From assembly GCF_014284125.1 (NCBI RefSeq), contig NZ_JACOFX010000006.1, forward strand, positions 124,001 to 188,000: a stretch of DNA of 64,000 nucleotides, read 5' to 3'. Positions within the stretch are counted from its first letter, which is position 1. Every line of letters starts with the position of its first letter. The DNA comes from Undibacterium umbellatum (GTDB lineage Bacteria; Pseudomonadota; Gammaproteobacteria; Burkholderiales; Burkholderiaceae_D). Below, in pieces: positions 37,055-44,825 of this stretch. The notes beneath the pieces were generated by a model. It worked only from the letters and a program-made list of their open reading frames with translations, was not told the origin of the DNA and did no database searches. The translations under genes and the position numbers were made by a program.

Positions 37055-37417
37055 ATGGCAAAATCCAAACTAAGGAGATTGAAGATTGGGAATGACAGTT
37101 TTCTCTGGACTGTAAACACCTCATACCTGACACGTACAGACATGGCAGCGGACTATCCTGTGCATGTGAAATTCACCGCTTTTCTTGAAGCATATAAAAC
37201 GACGGCCCTGCATATTCACTTCCACACTGGCGCGACGGTAGCGGGCAACTGGTTGACATCTGGAATTGGAGATGTCAATTTACATCTCCCCAGTTTTGCG
37301 CGTTTGCTGATACTTGCCGGTAATGAGCAAGGCTGGCGAGCTCAACGTCAGACGCTCAATATAGAAGATGGTCTGCCGATATTGAGGCGTATGGGATATA
37401 GCATCAAGGACGAATGA
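37055..37417 (+). CDS. hypothetical protein, 120 residues
   Basis: It begins 18 bp after the GST stop with MAKSKLRRLKIGNDSFLWTVN. There is no signal or membrane segment. A central His-rich strand pattern (ALHIHFHTGATVAGNWLTSG) and a closing DGLPILRRMGYSIKDE are the only features. I do not recognise the family. The ribosome binding site is weak; it probably depends on the GST transcript. Confidence 0.65.
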   Translation: MAKSKLRRLKIGNDSFLWTVNTSYLTRTDMAADYPVHVKFTAFLEAYKTTALHIHFHTGATVAGNWLTSGIGDVNLHLPSFARLLILAGNEQGWRAQRQTLNIEDGLPILRRMGYSIKDE

Positions 37418-37491
37418 AAACGAGAATCAACAGGATTGCCTGTGATAGACTAAATGCTATTTTTTGTAAGACATTTTGAAATGTGCCTACA

Positions 37492-37872
37492 ATGCTATTG
37501 ACTCCACGACTGCAAATTCTCTTCCTCATCAATGCCACTGTTTTGATTACCCATCAGATTGATGCTGCTTACTGGCATGAGTGGGAGTTATTTGATCTAC
37601 CAGGTGGAAATCAGCTCAACCTGCTACTGAATTTGCCCATTATTGCTCTGGTGTTATATGCACAAGGTCGGGTGGCAACGAATACGAAAGCCGCGGTTTT
37701 TTACTACAAGCTCGTCGCATTCCTGGGTTTTCTCACGGTGGCGATACATGGCGCTTTTTTTATTGCCGGGAATGAAGCATTCATGCAGCCTATGTCTATC
37801 GCCTTGTTGATCGCAACGAGCTTGTTCTCTTTTGTCCAACTCTTGCTGCTTCGTATTGTTGCCCGTTCTTAG
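37492..37872 (+). CDS. small membrane protein, possibly DUF6713 family
   Basis: The protein has 126 residues from MLLTPRLQILFLINATVL; a GTG 9 bp upstream is an alternative start. Four hydrophobic segments are evident, with THQIDAAYWHEWELFDLPGG between the first two, a conserved-looking loop rich in His, Tyr and Trp. I recall this loop from the DUF6713 family, but with limited certainty. Function unknown. No clear ribosome binding site. Confidence 0.65.
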   Translation: MLLTPRLQILFLINATVLITHQIDAAYWHEWELFDLPGGNQLNLLLNLPIIALVLYAQGRVATNTKAAVFYYKLVAFLGFLTVAIHGAFFIAGNEAFMQPMSIALLIATSLFSFVQLLLLRIVARS

Positions 37873-37911
37873 CCTTTATTCTTAGTGTTGAGGCAGTTGA
37901 GTGATGGTGCC

Positions 37912-37970
37912 TGCAGCCGGTTGTCGACGCTTTGGCCAGTGTTTTTCCAGACAAAAAATCAATTCAATCA
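37912..37970 (+). pseudogene. remnant of an ADP-ribosylglycohydrolase-like gene
   Basis: TTTGGCCAGTGTTTTTCCAG and what follows match the start of the ADP-ribosylglycohydrolase gene at 38670-38706 closely. With one 1-nt deletion restored, the translation reads FGQC then FFQTKNQ, against FGQCFFQTENQ in the intact gene. Nothing convincing continues on either side, so it appears to be a short decayed fragment of a paralogue or partial duplication. Confidence 0.45.
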
Positions 37971-38008
37971 ATATTTCAAACAAGACGCTCTCATTAAGGA
38001 TTCAGACC

Positions 38009-38575
38009 GTGCATCGCTATTTATTCTCGTTCGCTCTTTTTTGCGCAGCTACCAATGCCGTGCCAAGTGTTTTTGAAAATTCAATTAATGTCACTTTTCC
38101 CGATAAAGTGGGTGCATTGACTTTCGGCGACAAGAAAGAATTTCCCAAGAAAGAACTGGGCGTAAATATCCGCTATCAAGGCAATGGCCCAGTTGTTGGA
38201 TCAATTTATATTTATAACGCAGGTCTGAGCGATATCCCCACTGGTGTTGGTTCGCCCATCATTCATAAACACTTTGCCCAAGTCATTGGCGAAGTCAAGC
38301 AGCTCGCAGCAATGGGACAAGTCAAGGCAGTCAATCTGGCAGGGGCGGGTAGCACCATTTCAAGTTTTAAAGGCTGTGGGCCACAATTCATGTGGCGAGC
38401 TTATGAACTGGATATGGGGGATAAGGTATTATCGTCTTACACTTATCTGACAGGATTGAATAATAATTTTGTCAAATTGCGTATGAGTCACCTGAAAACT
38501 GATGCCCAAGGCAAGCGCGAAGTGGAGCAATTCGTCGAAGAAATTCGTAAAGTGCTGGGAAGTTGCAAAGATTAG
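38009..38575 (+). CDS. exported hypothetical protein, 188 residues
   Basis: I chose the GTG start at 38009 because AAGGA lies 8 nt upstream and the protein then opens with a signal peptide (HRYLFSFALFCAATNAVPSV). The mature part contains NINVTFPDKVGALTFGDKKEF-like strands and two Cys residues (KGCGPQFMW and the terminal GSCKD) that may pair. I recognise no family. It precedes the ADP-ribosylglycohydrolase gene by about 40 bp on the same strand. Confidence 0.7.
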   Translation: MHRYLFSFALFCAATNAVPSVFENSINVTFPDKVGALTFGDKKEFPKKELGVNIRYQGNGPVVGSIYIYNAGLSDIPTGVGSPIIHKHFAQVIGEVKQLAAMGQVKAVNLAGAGSTISSFKGCGPQFMWRAYELDMGDKVLSSYTYLTGLNNNFVKLRMSHLKTDAQGKREVEQFVEEIRKVLGSCKD

Positions 38576-38613
38576 TCCCCTTCATTTTTCTCACACCGAA
38601 TAACAATACTTGA

Positions 38614-39519
38614 ATGATGAAATCACTAGAACGCACACTGACGTCACTGGAAGGTTTGTCCATAGGCGATGCATTTGGCCAGTGTTTCTTTCAAACAGAA
38701 AATCAGTCACTGCTTGCAGGTGGCGGGCAATTGCCTGATGCTCCTTGGTACTTTACCGATGACACGGAGATGACATTGTCCATCGTGCGAGTATTGCGTA
38801 ATCATGGGGAAATTGATCAGGACATACTCGCAAAAAGTTTTGCGAAACAATATAGCTACGACCGTGCTTATGGGCCATCCATGCACAGGGTCCTGGCCCG
38901 CATCGATGCCGGTGAAGCCTGGCAGGATGTAGTTGCCAGTGCGTTTGAAGGTCAGGGGTCTTATGGTAATGGTGCCGCCATGCGGGCTGCGCCACTTGGC
39001 GCTTACTTCGCAGATGATCTGGCATTGCTAATGAAGCAGGCCAGTTTGTCGGCCGAAGTGACACACGCGCATCCTGAAGGAATTGCGGGAGCCGTTGCAG
39101 TTGCACTGGGGGCTGCCCAGGCTTGCATTTATAGAGATGCAGGTGTGAGGCCCAAACATGCTGAATTTTTGGGCAAAATCATCGATGCGTTACCACAAAC
39201 TGAGGTGCGTTCGAAACTGGTTCGTGCCCAGTCCATGCCCAGGGCAGGGTCCATGGATTTTCCAGTCTCTGTGTTGGGTAATGGCAATAATATGTCTGCG
39301 CAAGATACAGTGCCACTGGCCTTGTGGTGCTGCGCCCAGGCGCTGGACGACTTTGAAAAGGCAATGTGGCTGACAGTAAGCGCTGGTGGTGACCGAGATA
39401 CCTTATGCGCGATAGTTGGCGGTGTTGTCGCATCGTTTGTTGGTAGCGAAGGCATTCCTGATAACTGGAAAATATGTCGAGAGGTTTTGCCTGCCTGGTA
39501 TCTTGAGGGCGCAAATTGA
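38614..39519 (+). CDS. ADP-ribosylglycohydrolase family protein
   Basis: The protein has 301 residues and is all-helical. Metal-binding motifs of the DraG/ARH family are present: GLSIGDAFGQ near the start, YFTDDTEMTLS (the TDDT Mg site) and SAGGDRDTLCAIVGG near the end. GNGAAMRAAPLGAYF fits the ADP-ribose loop. The expected reaction is hydrolysis of ADP-ribose from a protein or nucleic acid in the cytoplasm. No ADP-ribosyltransferase is in the window. The editing gene that follows overlaps its stop (TTGA), so the two are coupled. Confidence 0.9.
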   Translation: MMKSLERTLTSLEGLSIGDAFGQCFFQTENQSLLAGGGQLPDAPWYFTDDTEMTLSIVRVLRNHGEIDQDILAKSFAKQYSYDRAYGPSMHRVLARIDAGEAWQDVVASAFEGQGSYGNGAAMRAAPLGAYFADDLALLMKQASLSAEVTHAHPEGIAGAVAVALGAAQACIYRDAGVRPKHAEFLGKIIDALPQTEVRSKLVRAQSMPRAGSMDFPVSVLGNGNNMSAQDTVPLALWCCAQALDDFEKAMWLTVSAGGDRDTLCAIVGGVVASFVGSEGIPDNWKICREVLPAWYLEGAN

Positions 39520-40157
39520 CGAAGAAAATTTTTTGGGAAGATCCCTATCAAACCCGTCTGTTGACGCAAGTCAGCAAGATAGAGGGCAATGATATCTGCC
39601 TCGCATCAACGATTTTCTTTGCGTTTTCTGGTGGCCAGGAAAGCGATACCGGCAGTATAGCTGGCCATGCGGTTCTGGCTGCACGTAAAGAAGGGCATGA
39701 CCTGCTTTATACCTTGCCGGATGCGCATGGCTTGCACCCGGGGCAGGATGTGGAGGTCTGCATAGATTGGGAAAGACGCTACCGTCTCATGCGTTTGCAC
39801 TTTGCCGCCGAGCTGGTACTGGAATTATTTTATAAATCATTGCCAGGCATAGGCAAGGCCGGTGCCCATATCGCGCAAGATAAGGCTCGCATAGACTTTG
39901 CCTGGAGCGAGAGCATAGCTCCCTTGCTGCCCGCTTACGCGGAACAAGTACAAGCTATCATAGCTGCCAATCTCGACATCAGATGTGCCTTTGATGATGA
40001 GGTTGCTGAAAGACGTTATTGGGAAATTGCCGGATTTTCGCGCGTGCCCTGTGGCGGTACCCATGTCAGGCGTACGGGTGAGTTGGGCCAGATCAGGTTG
40101 AAACGCAATAATATAGGGCGGGGTAAGGAGAGGGTAGAGATTTATCTTGTTCCATAA
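39516..40157 (+). CDS. alanyl-tRNA editing protein (AlaX-like)
   Basis: A 213-residue standalone editing domain related to the AlaRS C-terminal region. It starts with TTG overlapping the previous stop. AlaX proteins deacylate mischarged Ser/Gly-tRNA(Ala) with a zinc held by HxxxH and CxxxH. Here the second site is intact (Cys179 and His183 in PCGGTHV) but the first is HFAAE (His95, Glu99), so one histidine is replaced. The glycine-rich FAFSGGQESDTG loop near 37-46 is conserved. Its pairing with an ADP-ribosylglycohydrolase is unusual. Activity may be altered. Confidence 0.85.
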   Translation: MTKKIFWEDPYQTRLLTQVSKIEGNDICLASTIFFAFSGGQESDTGSIAGHAVLAARKEGHDLLYTLPDAHGLHPGQDVEVCIDWERRYRLMRLHFAAELVLELFYKSLPGIGKAGAHIAQDKARIDFAWSESIAPLLPAYAEQVQAIIAANLDIRCAFDDEVAERRYWEIAGFSRVPCGGTHVRRTGELGQIRLKRNNIGRGKERVEIYLVP

Positions 40158-40196
40158 AAAAACAGCGACTGCAAAATGCATGTCGCTGGATTTTAT
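40156..40196 (-). terminator. rho-independent terminator of yidB-like gene
   Basis: On the minus strand CAGCGAC/GTCGCTG (7-bp stem, 12-nt loop) is followed by TTTTTTT. It lies 20 bp past the stop of the YidB-family gene and may also serve the plus-strand gene. Confidence 0.75.
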
Positions 40197-40215
40197 CGAT
40201 GCAAGTTGGTGAGGC

Positions 40216-40641
40216 TTACTTGCCGAACAAGGATGAAAACTGCTGCAGCACCGCTGCCGGATTGATGTTGCCAGCCTCTGGCACCTGGCCATGTGGCGTC
40301 AGATGATCGATGATACCAGGCAAAAATTCAGCCAGTTGGCTGGCTGCGCCTTCGTGAGAGATGCCTGCTGCAGTTGCCAGTTGTTGCAATTGCCCGCCAC
40401 CCAGGGCTTGCTGGATTTGTGCGGCAGAGATAGGCATGTTTTGTCCAGTGCCTACCCAGGACTGCACGATGTCTGCCAAGCCAGCCTGATGAAAAGCACT
40501 GATCAATGCTTGCAAACCGCCTACGCCGCCTGGTTGCCTGTCACCCAGCATGCTGACTGCTGCTTGCATCAGCGATGCATTGCCGCCGCTGTTCTGGCTC
40601 ACACTGCCAAGCATGCTTAATGCGCTATCGAATAAACTCAT
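40216..40641 (-). CDS. YidB family protein (DUF937)
   Basis: The protein has 141 residues from MSLFDSALSMLGSV. It has the Gly/Gln/Ala-rich helical pattern of the YidB/DUF937 family: GGVGGLQALISAFHQAGLADIVQSW, GTGQNMPISAAQIQQALG, LAEFLPGIIDHLTPHG. It is a cytoplasmic protein of unknown role. It has its own terminator and is not linked to the neighbouring operon. Confidence 0.9.
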   Translation of the reverse strand: MSLFDSALSMLGSVSQNSGGNASLMQAAVSMLGDRQPGGVGGLQALISAFHQAGLADIVQSWVGTGQNMPISAAQIQQALGGGQLQQLATAAGISHEGAASQLAEFLPGIIDHLTPHGQVPEAGNINPAAVLQQFSSLFGK

Positions 40642-40773
40642 GATATTTCCTTCTGAATTGGTAAAGTGCTGCAAGTGTATGGCTGAGTATCGGCAGGAAT
40701 TGTGAACTCTGTATGAAATTTGACAATTTTTTACGGCGAGAGAAATTTTTGTCTGTTTGTTATTGTGATCTTC

Positions 40774-41499
40774 TCACATGCCGCCCCAGGCTGCATTCAA
40801 GATGGTAATCGCTGCCAGCCCCGCTGTTTCCGTACGCAAGATGCGCGGTCCTATGGATAAGGCCAGTACACCATGCTTGATGGCGAGGTTTTCTTCTTCG
40901 TCGGAATAGCCGCCTTCCGGCCCCACCATGAGGCTGACTGCCTGTGCCGGATGGTGACGTGACCAGTCAGCCAGTGATTGCTCTGCGCGTGGTGTCAGCA
41001 ATATTCTTTGATGCATATCTTGCTGCCCAAGCCACTGGTTGAAATTCATGACGGGTGACAGATGAGCGAGGCGATTGCGGCCACATTGTTCAGCAGCGGC
41101 AATGATGATGCCTTGCCAGTGTGCCTGTTTTTTCTCGGCTCGTTCAGCTGAAAGCCGCACCACGCAACGCTGCGCGGCCAGAGGCTGTATCGCACTGACA
41201 CCCAGCTCCATGGCTTTTTCTACGATCCAGTCCATTTTCGAGGCCTCAGGCAGGGCTTGCACCAGATTCAGTGAATAAGGCAATTCACATTCTTCCGGCA
41301 AAAATACTTTCACTTCGGCCTGGACATGTTTCTTTGCGACCTGGGTAAGCGTAGCGACGTAACAGCCCCCTTCGCCATTGAAGATGCTGATGTTGTCACC
41401 CACATTCTGACGCAGTACAAATACATGATGCGCGACTTCGTCCGGCAAGTTGATGATGGCCCCTATGCTTAAGGGGAGAGGGCAGTAAAAACGTGGCAT
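40774..41499 (-). CDS. rsmE: 16S rRNA (uracil1498-N3)-methyltransferase
   Basis: RsmE (241 residues) methylates U1498 of 16S rRNA in the assembled 30S subunit. The N-terminal PUA-like domain (MPRFYCPLPL, AHHVFVLRQNVGDNI) leads to a SPOUT fold with LVQALPEASKMDWIVEKAMELGV, the AAEQCGRNR stretch and the knot motif VGPEGGYSDEEENLA...LSIGPRILRTETAG. The start follows AGAGAA. It is last in the minus-strand run that begins with the SNF2 helicase; it is probably just carried along, since rsmE is a housekeeping gene. Confidence 0.95.
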   Translation of the reverse strand: MPRFYCPLPLSIGAIINLPDEVAHHVFVLRQNVGDNISIFNGEGGCYVATLTQVAKKHVQAEVKVFLPEECELPYSLNLVQALPEASKMDWIVEKAMELGVSAIQPLAAQRCVVRLSAERAEKKQAHWQGIIIAAAEQCGRNRLAHLSPVMNFNQWLGQQDMHQRILLTPRAEQSLADWSRHHPAQAVSLMVGPEGGYSDEEENLAIKHGVLALSIGPRILRTETAGLAAITILNAAWGGM

Positions 41500-41528
41500 G
41501 CAATTCTCTATCTTGAATCTGTTGCAAA

Positions 41529-41936
41529 TTAATAGGTCATGCAAGAGGCATTGATCATTCCCAGACCAAGGCTCAAAGCCCCAAGGAAAATGCCAGACGC
41601 AATTTTATTATTAGGGATATCCGAGATGATGCCGGGTATCAGCAAACGGGCAATGCCAAATGCCAGTAATTGTATAACCAGGGCGACCAGACCCCAGAAG
41701 CTCATATCGATCACGCTGACGCTGTTGGCAATGGCAGATGCCAGGGCGGTGCAATAGCCGAGCAGGGCACCAGACAGACTGGCGGCCGCAGCGATATTGC
41801 CTTCGCGAATCAAGGCGATTTCTCGATAAGGGGTGATGCGTATATACACGACGATAAACAGGGTCAACAGGACAAAGGCGGCTGCGATATGGCTGAAAAA
41901 GGCGACTAATCCGTGTGCCAGTAATTGTTCACTCAT
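41529..41936 (-). CDS. DUF350 membrane protein (YjfL-like)
   Basis: The protein has 135 residues with four predicted membrane helices (about 8-30, 50-72, 78-100, 110-132). It matches DUF350, the family of E. coli YjfL. The GALLGYC and GIFLGALSLGLGMINA helices with small residues are typical. Function is unknown. In E. coli it lies in the yjfIJKLMC operon with a DUF1190 protein and a glutathionylspermidine-synthetase-like ligase, and here it follows the same two genes by 8 bp. It may transport or anchor a polyamine-related product. Confidence 0.85.
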   Translation of the reverse strand: MSEQLLAHGLVAFFSHIAAAFVLLTLFIVVYIRITPYREIALIREGNIAAAASLSGALLGYCTALASAIANSVSVIDMSFWGLVALVIQLLAFGIARLLIPGIISDIPNNKIASGIFLGALSLGLGMINASCMTY

Positions 41937-41944
41937 TGGTAATC

Positions 41945-43078
41945 CTATTCTACAAAATAATGGGGAGTGAAACGGCTGGTATTTTTAGTAATCAGGGTTT
42001 CATCTTCGCGTATGCCTATTCCGGCAGCTTCATCACCAACTATCCAGGCACCGATCGAGGTGTAAGCTGGGGTGATGCCGTCGTCAAACTTTGGTTGTGG
42101 TGCGTAAGCCTGATAGATATAACCTTCGGCACCATATTCACCAGCAGTATGCATCACTTCGCCATTCGCATAGATGGAAATATTTTCCCCCTCACGAGAA
42201 TACAAAGGCTTTTTTACATGATTGCCACTGATGCGCCAGGCATCAAAATAGGCGGGCAAGAGATTGGGATGGTTCGGAAACAATTCCCACAATATCGGTA
42301 GTATTGCCTTGTTTGACAAGATCATTTTCCAGGTTGGCTCTATGATGCGCATGGGGCGCTTCAGCAAATGATTGGAAAAATCTTCGCGACACAGCCATTC
42401 CCAGGGGTAGAGCTTGAACAGATTGTCTATCCTGCTGTCAAGATCATCGACAAATACGCCTTCGTCTTCATCCCAGCCCAGGGATTCGATGGCGCATTGT
42501 TTGGTGGCAAAGCCTGCCTGTATGGCAGTATCGCGCAAATAAGAGAGGTTGCCTTCATCTTCTTCATTGCCGCCTGCGCAGGCAAAGTGCAACAGGCCCT
42601 TGCCAGGGAATTTCTTCCACTGGTCTATGAGTTTTTCATGCAGGGAATTGAACTGGTCAGCATCCGGATGAACATCTTGCAACCAATACCATTGGGCGAC
42701 ACTGGATTCCACCAGCCCCGTGGGGGTGTCGGCATTGTATTCCAGCATCTTGGGTGGGCCATTGCCATCCCAGCTCAAATCAAAGCGGCCATAGAGTGAA
42801 AATTCTTTGGCTCGCCAGCTATTTTCAACTTGTGACCAGAATGCCGGTGGTATGGCAAATTTCTCTTGCATGCCGTGTCTGACGACATGTTCTACCGCTT
42901 GCAGCGACATCTGGTGCAAGTCCAGGCTGGCTTGTTCCAGCGTATCTACTTGTTCTGCAGTAAAGCGGTAGGCATAGCGTTCATCCCAGTACAGACCATC
43001 AATGGAGTGATAGCTAAAGCCCAGGGATTCAAATTGTTGCTGCCAGTTCGCGCGCGGTGTCAGGGAGGTGCGTATCAT
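41945..43078 (-). CDS. glutathionylspermidine synthetase-like ATP-grasp ligase (YjfC/YgiC family)
   Basis: The protein has 377 residues. The ATG at 43078 has GGAGG 6 nt upstream and overlaps the stop of the DUF1190 gene by 1 bp. The sequence matches the synthetase domain of GspS (GSP_synth): FSLYGRFDLSWDGNGPPKMLEYNADTPTGL, WKMILSNKAILPILWELFPNHPNLLPAY and VKKPLYSREGENI are signature segments. The amidase domain of E. coli GspS is absent. Members join the C-terminal glycine carboxyl of a peptide to a polyamine or amine. Cofactor motifs for ATP and Mg are intact by eye. The neighbouring spermidine-making enzyme fits the expected amine substrate. Confidence 0.9.
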   Translation of the reverse strand: MIRTSLTPRANWQQQFESLGFSYHSIDGLYWDERYAYRFTAEQVDTLEQASLDLHQMSLQAVEHVVRHGMQEKFAIPPAFWSQVENSWRAKEFSLYGRFDLSWDGNGPPKMLEYNADTPTGLVESSVAQWYWLQDVHPDADQFNSLHEKLIDQWKKFPGKGLLHFACAGGNEEDEGNLSYLRDTAIQAGFATKQCAIESLGWDEDEGVFVDDLDSRIDNLFKLYPWEWLCREDFSNHLLKRPMRIIEPTWKMILSNKAILPILWELFPNHPNLLPAYFDAWRISGNHVKKPLYSREGENISIYANGEVMHTAGEYGAEGYIYQAYAPQPKFDDGITPAYTSIGAWIVGDEAAGIGIREDETLITKNTSRFTPHYFVE

Positions 43079-43551
43079 CAACCGCCTCCGCTACTACGTG
43101 CGCTACTGCCAAAACCACCGCGACTGACGCTGCTGCGTGTGGTAGTCGTGCTGCGACTGATGGCATGGTCGCTGCCAGAATTGTGTACGCCAAAATTTCT
43201 TTGTACGGTATCTCGATAGCCGGGCGAATAAAAAGGCCCGAAAAAGCTGTGCGTGTAACCGCCATAGTGACTGCCGCTACCCGTATAGCTGCTGCCAGTA
43301 GTGCCAGCTGGCATGCTAGCGGTATTCAGGTCGGAGCTGCTGGCAACAGTTTCGCAAGCTGCACCATCGCCCCAGTCTTTGCGGCAATCTTCGAGGCTTT
43401 TATATTGATCGCGGATAGTAGTCAGTTCCTGACTACTGCCACTTTCAGTGTTACCACTGCATGCTGTCAGGGCGGCACTGGTTACCAGCATTAAGGGCAG
43501 AGCATGGCTGACTCTGCGTTTGCCATGTCGTTTTATTTTTGAGGCACTCAC
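43078..43551 (-). CDS. DUF1190 lipoprotein (YgiB/YjfM-like) with Gly-Gly-Gly C-terminus
   Basis: The protein has 157 residues. The GTG at 43551 has AGGAG 5 nt upstream. A basic N-terminus, hydrophobic stretch and lipobox LTAC (Cys31) indicate an outer or inner membrane lipoprotein. The family features YKSLEDCRKDWGDGAAC and the low-complexity Ser/Gly/Tyr-rich region (Phe- and Tyr-rich around residues 90-115) resemble E. coli YgiB and YjfM. The last residues are SRGGFGSSARSSGGG. A C-terminal glycine tail next to a ligase that uses glycine carboxyls is suggestive; the codons for Gly-Gly-Gly also form the ligase ribosome binding site, which is an alternative reason for them. Confidence 0.8.
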   Translation of the reverse strand: MSASKIKRHGKRRVSHALPLMLVTSAALTACSGNTESGSSQELTTIRDQYKSLEDCRKDWGDGAACETVASSSDLNTASMPAGTTGSSYTGSGSHYGGYTHSFFGPFYSPGYRDTVQRNFGVHNSGSDHAISRSTTTTRSSVSRGGFGSSARSSGGG

Positions 43552-43579
43552 GGTTTCTCCTGTATCCCCCATTCTGGGG

Positions 43580-44815
43580 CTAAGGCATCAGGTCTTTCAC
43601 ATAATTTGGTAAAGCAAATAATGCCTGATGCACCTCGCCATTGTAATACTTTAGCAATGGCAAGCCACGGTGTTTGATCTGCAGATTTACCGTTGACGCT
43701 GATATAGACAGGGGATTACTGTACTTGCTGACAATCGCCATGCCCCACAATGCCCCATACAAAGGGATGAAAACGGTGTATGGATGCAATTGAGGAAATA
43801 CAAGCTTGAGTTTTTTCAAGGTATTTGCAAAGCGTTGTGGGTGAAAGTAGGGGCTGCCCAGATGCAATACCAGCATGCCTTGTTGCGTCAGCCTTTGCGC
43901 GCAAGACTGGAAAAATTCTTCTGTCATGCAAGTAGCCGCAAGTGAGCTGCCATTTGGACTGACTGGGTCGGTCAGGTCCAGCAGTATCAAGTCAAACTGT
44001 TCTGTACTGTTATGGACATATGCAAAGCCATCTTCATAACGGTGTTGTATTTTTGGATCATCCAGTGCGCCGTGATGAATTTTGCTCAAGTGCTGGCGTG
44101 CCATCTTGACGACTTCTACATCAATTTCACACAGGGTGATACTGCTAATGCTGGGATGCTTGAGCAACTCTTCGCAAGAACCACCGTCACCACCACCGAT
44201 GATGAGGGCGGTACGCGGTTCTGGATGGCTCATCGCCGCAGGGTGTACCAGGCATTCATGATAAAAGAATTCATCTTTTTCTGATGTCATCATGGCACCG
44301 TCTATACGCATGACCTTGCCAAAATCGTTGGTATCGGCGATCTCGATTTCCTGCATGGAACTGCGCTGGCGTGCCAATACCTGATTGATACGGGTAGCCG
44401 CAAAGCTGTCTTCTGTCAGGGCTTCAAAGCTCATGGCAGGGCTATGTTCACCGCGTTGCAATTCCTGGCGTGAGACTGTGCGTGGCTGGAAAACAGCAAT
44501 CAGGGCATCAACCATTTGTCTGGCTTTGCTGCCATTGTCGTGATTGAAGTTGCAGACGTATACGTCCAGCGTGACTGCATGACGTTCTGGCCAGGTATGG
44601 ATGGCGACATGCGATTCTGCCAATAGCAAGGCACCGGTGACGCCAGCCGGGCTGCCATCCTCATGGGTGAATGGGTGAAACTTTTCCCCGACGATGGTCA
44701 GGCCAGCAGCAATAGTGATATCGCTGAGGCATCGACGCAGGCTTTCCGGGCTGACGAAATATTCTGGCGCTGCATCACAATTGAAGCAGTCGGCGGTCAG
44801 GTGTAAGCCTTCCAT
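43580..44815 (-). CDS. fused S-adenosylmethionine decarboxylase - spermidine synthase
   Basis: The protein has 411 residues. The N-terminal AdoMet decarboxylase domain (about 1-125) has the self-processing site LAESHVAIHTWPE; cleavage between Glu67 and Ser68 would make the pyruvoyl cofactor, and HPFTHEDGSPAGVTGALLLAES is typical of the bacterial class 1B enzyme. The C-terminal spermidine synthase domain (about 130-411) has LIIGGGDGGSCEELLKHP (207-222) and LLDLTDPVSPNGSSL. A single chain would thus make decarboxylated AdoMet and use it to turn putrescine into spermidine. The two activities are separate proteins (SpeD, SpeE) in E. coli. It starts 10 bp after the SNF2 gene and leads into DUF1190 and ATP-grasp genes. 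Confidence 0.92.
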   Translation of the reverse strand: MEGLHLTADCFNCDAAPEYFVSPESLRRCLSDITIAAGLTIVGEKFHPFTHEDGSPAGVTGALLLAESHVAIHTWPERHAVTLDVYVCNFNHDNGSKARQMVDALIAVFQPRTVSRQELQRGEHSPAMSFEALTEDSFAATRINQVLARQRSSMQEIEIADTNDFGKVMRIDGAMMTSEKDEFFYHECLVHPAAMSHPEPRTALIIGGGDGGSCEELLKHPSISSITLCEIDVEVVKMARQHLSKIHHGALDDPKIQHRYEDGFAYVHNSTEQFDLILLDLTDPVSPNGSSLAATCMTEEFFQSCAQRLTQQGMLVLHLGSPYFHPQRFANTLKKLKLVFPQLHPYTVFIPLYGALWGMAIVSKYSNPLSISASTVNLQIKHRGLPLLKYYNGEVHQALFALPNYVKDLMP

Positions 44816-44825
44816 AAGTCTTTCT

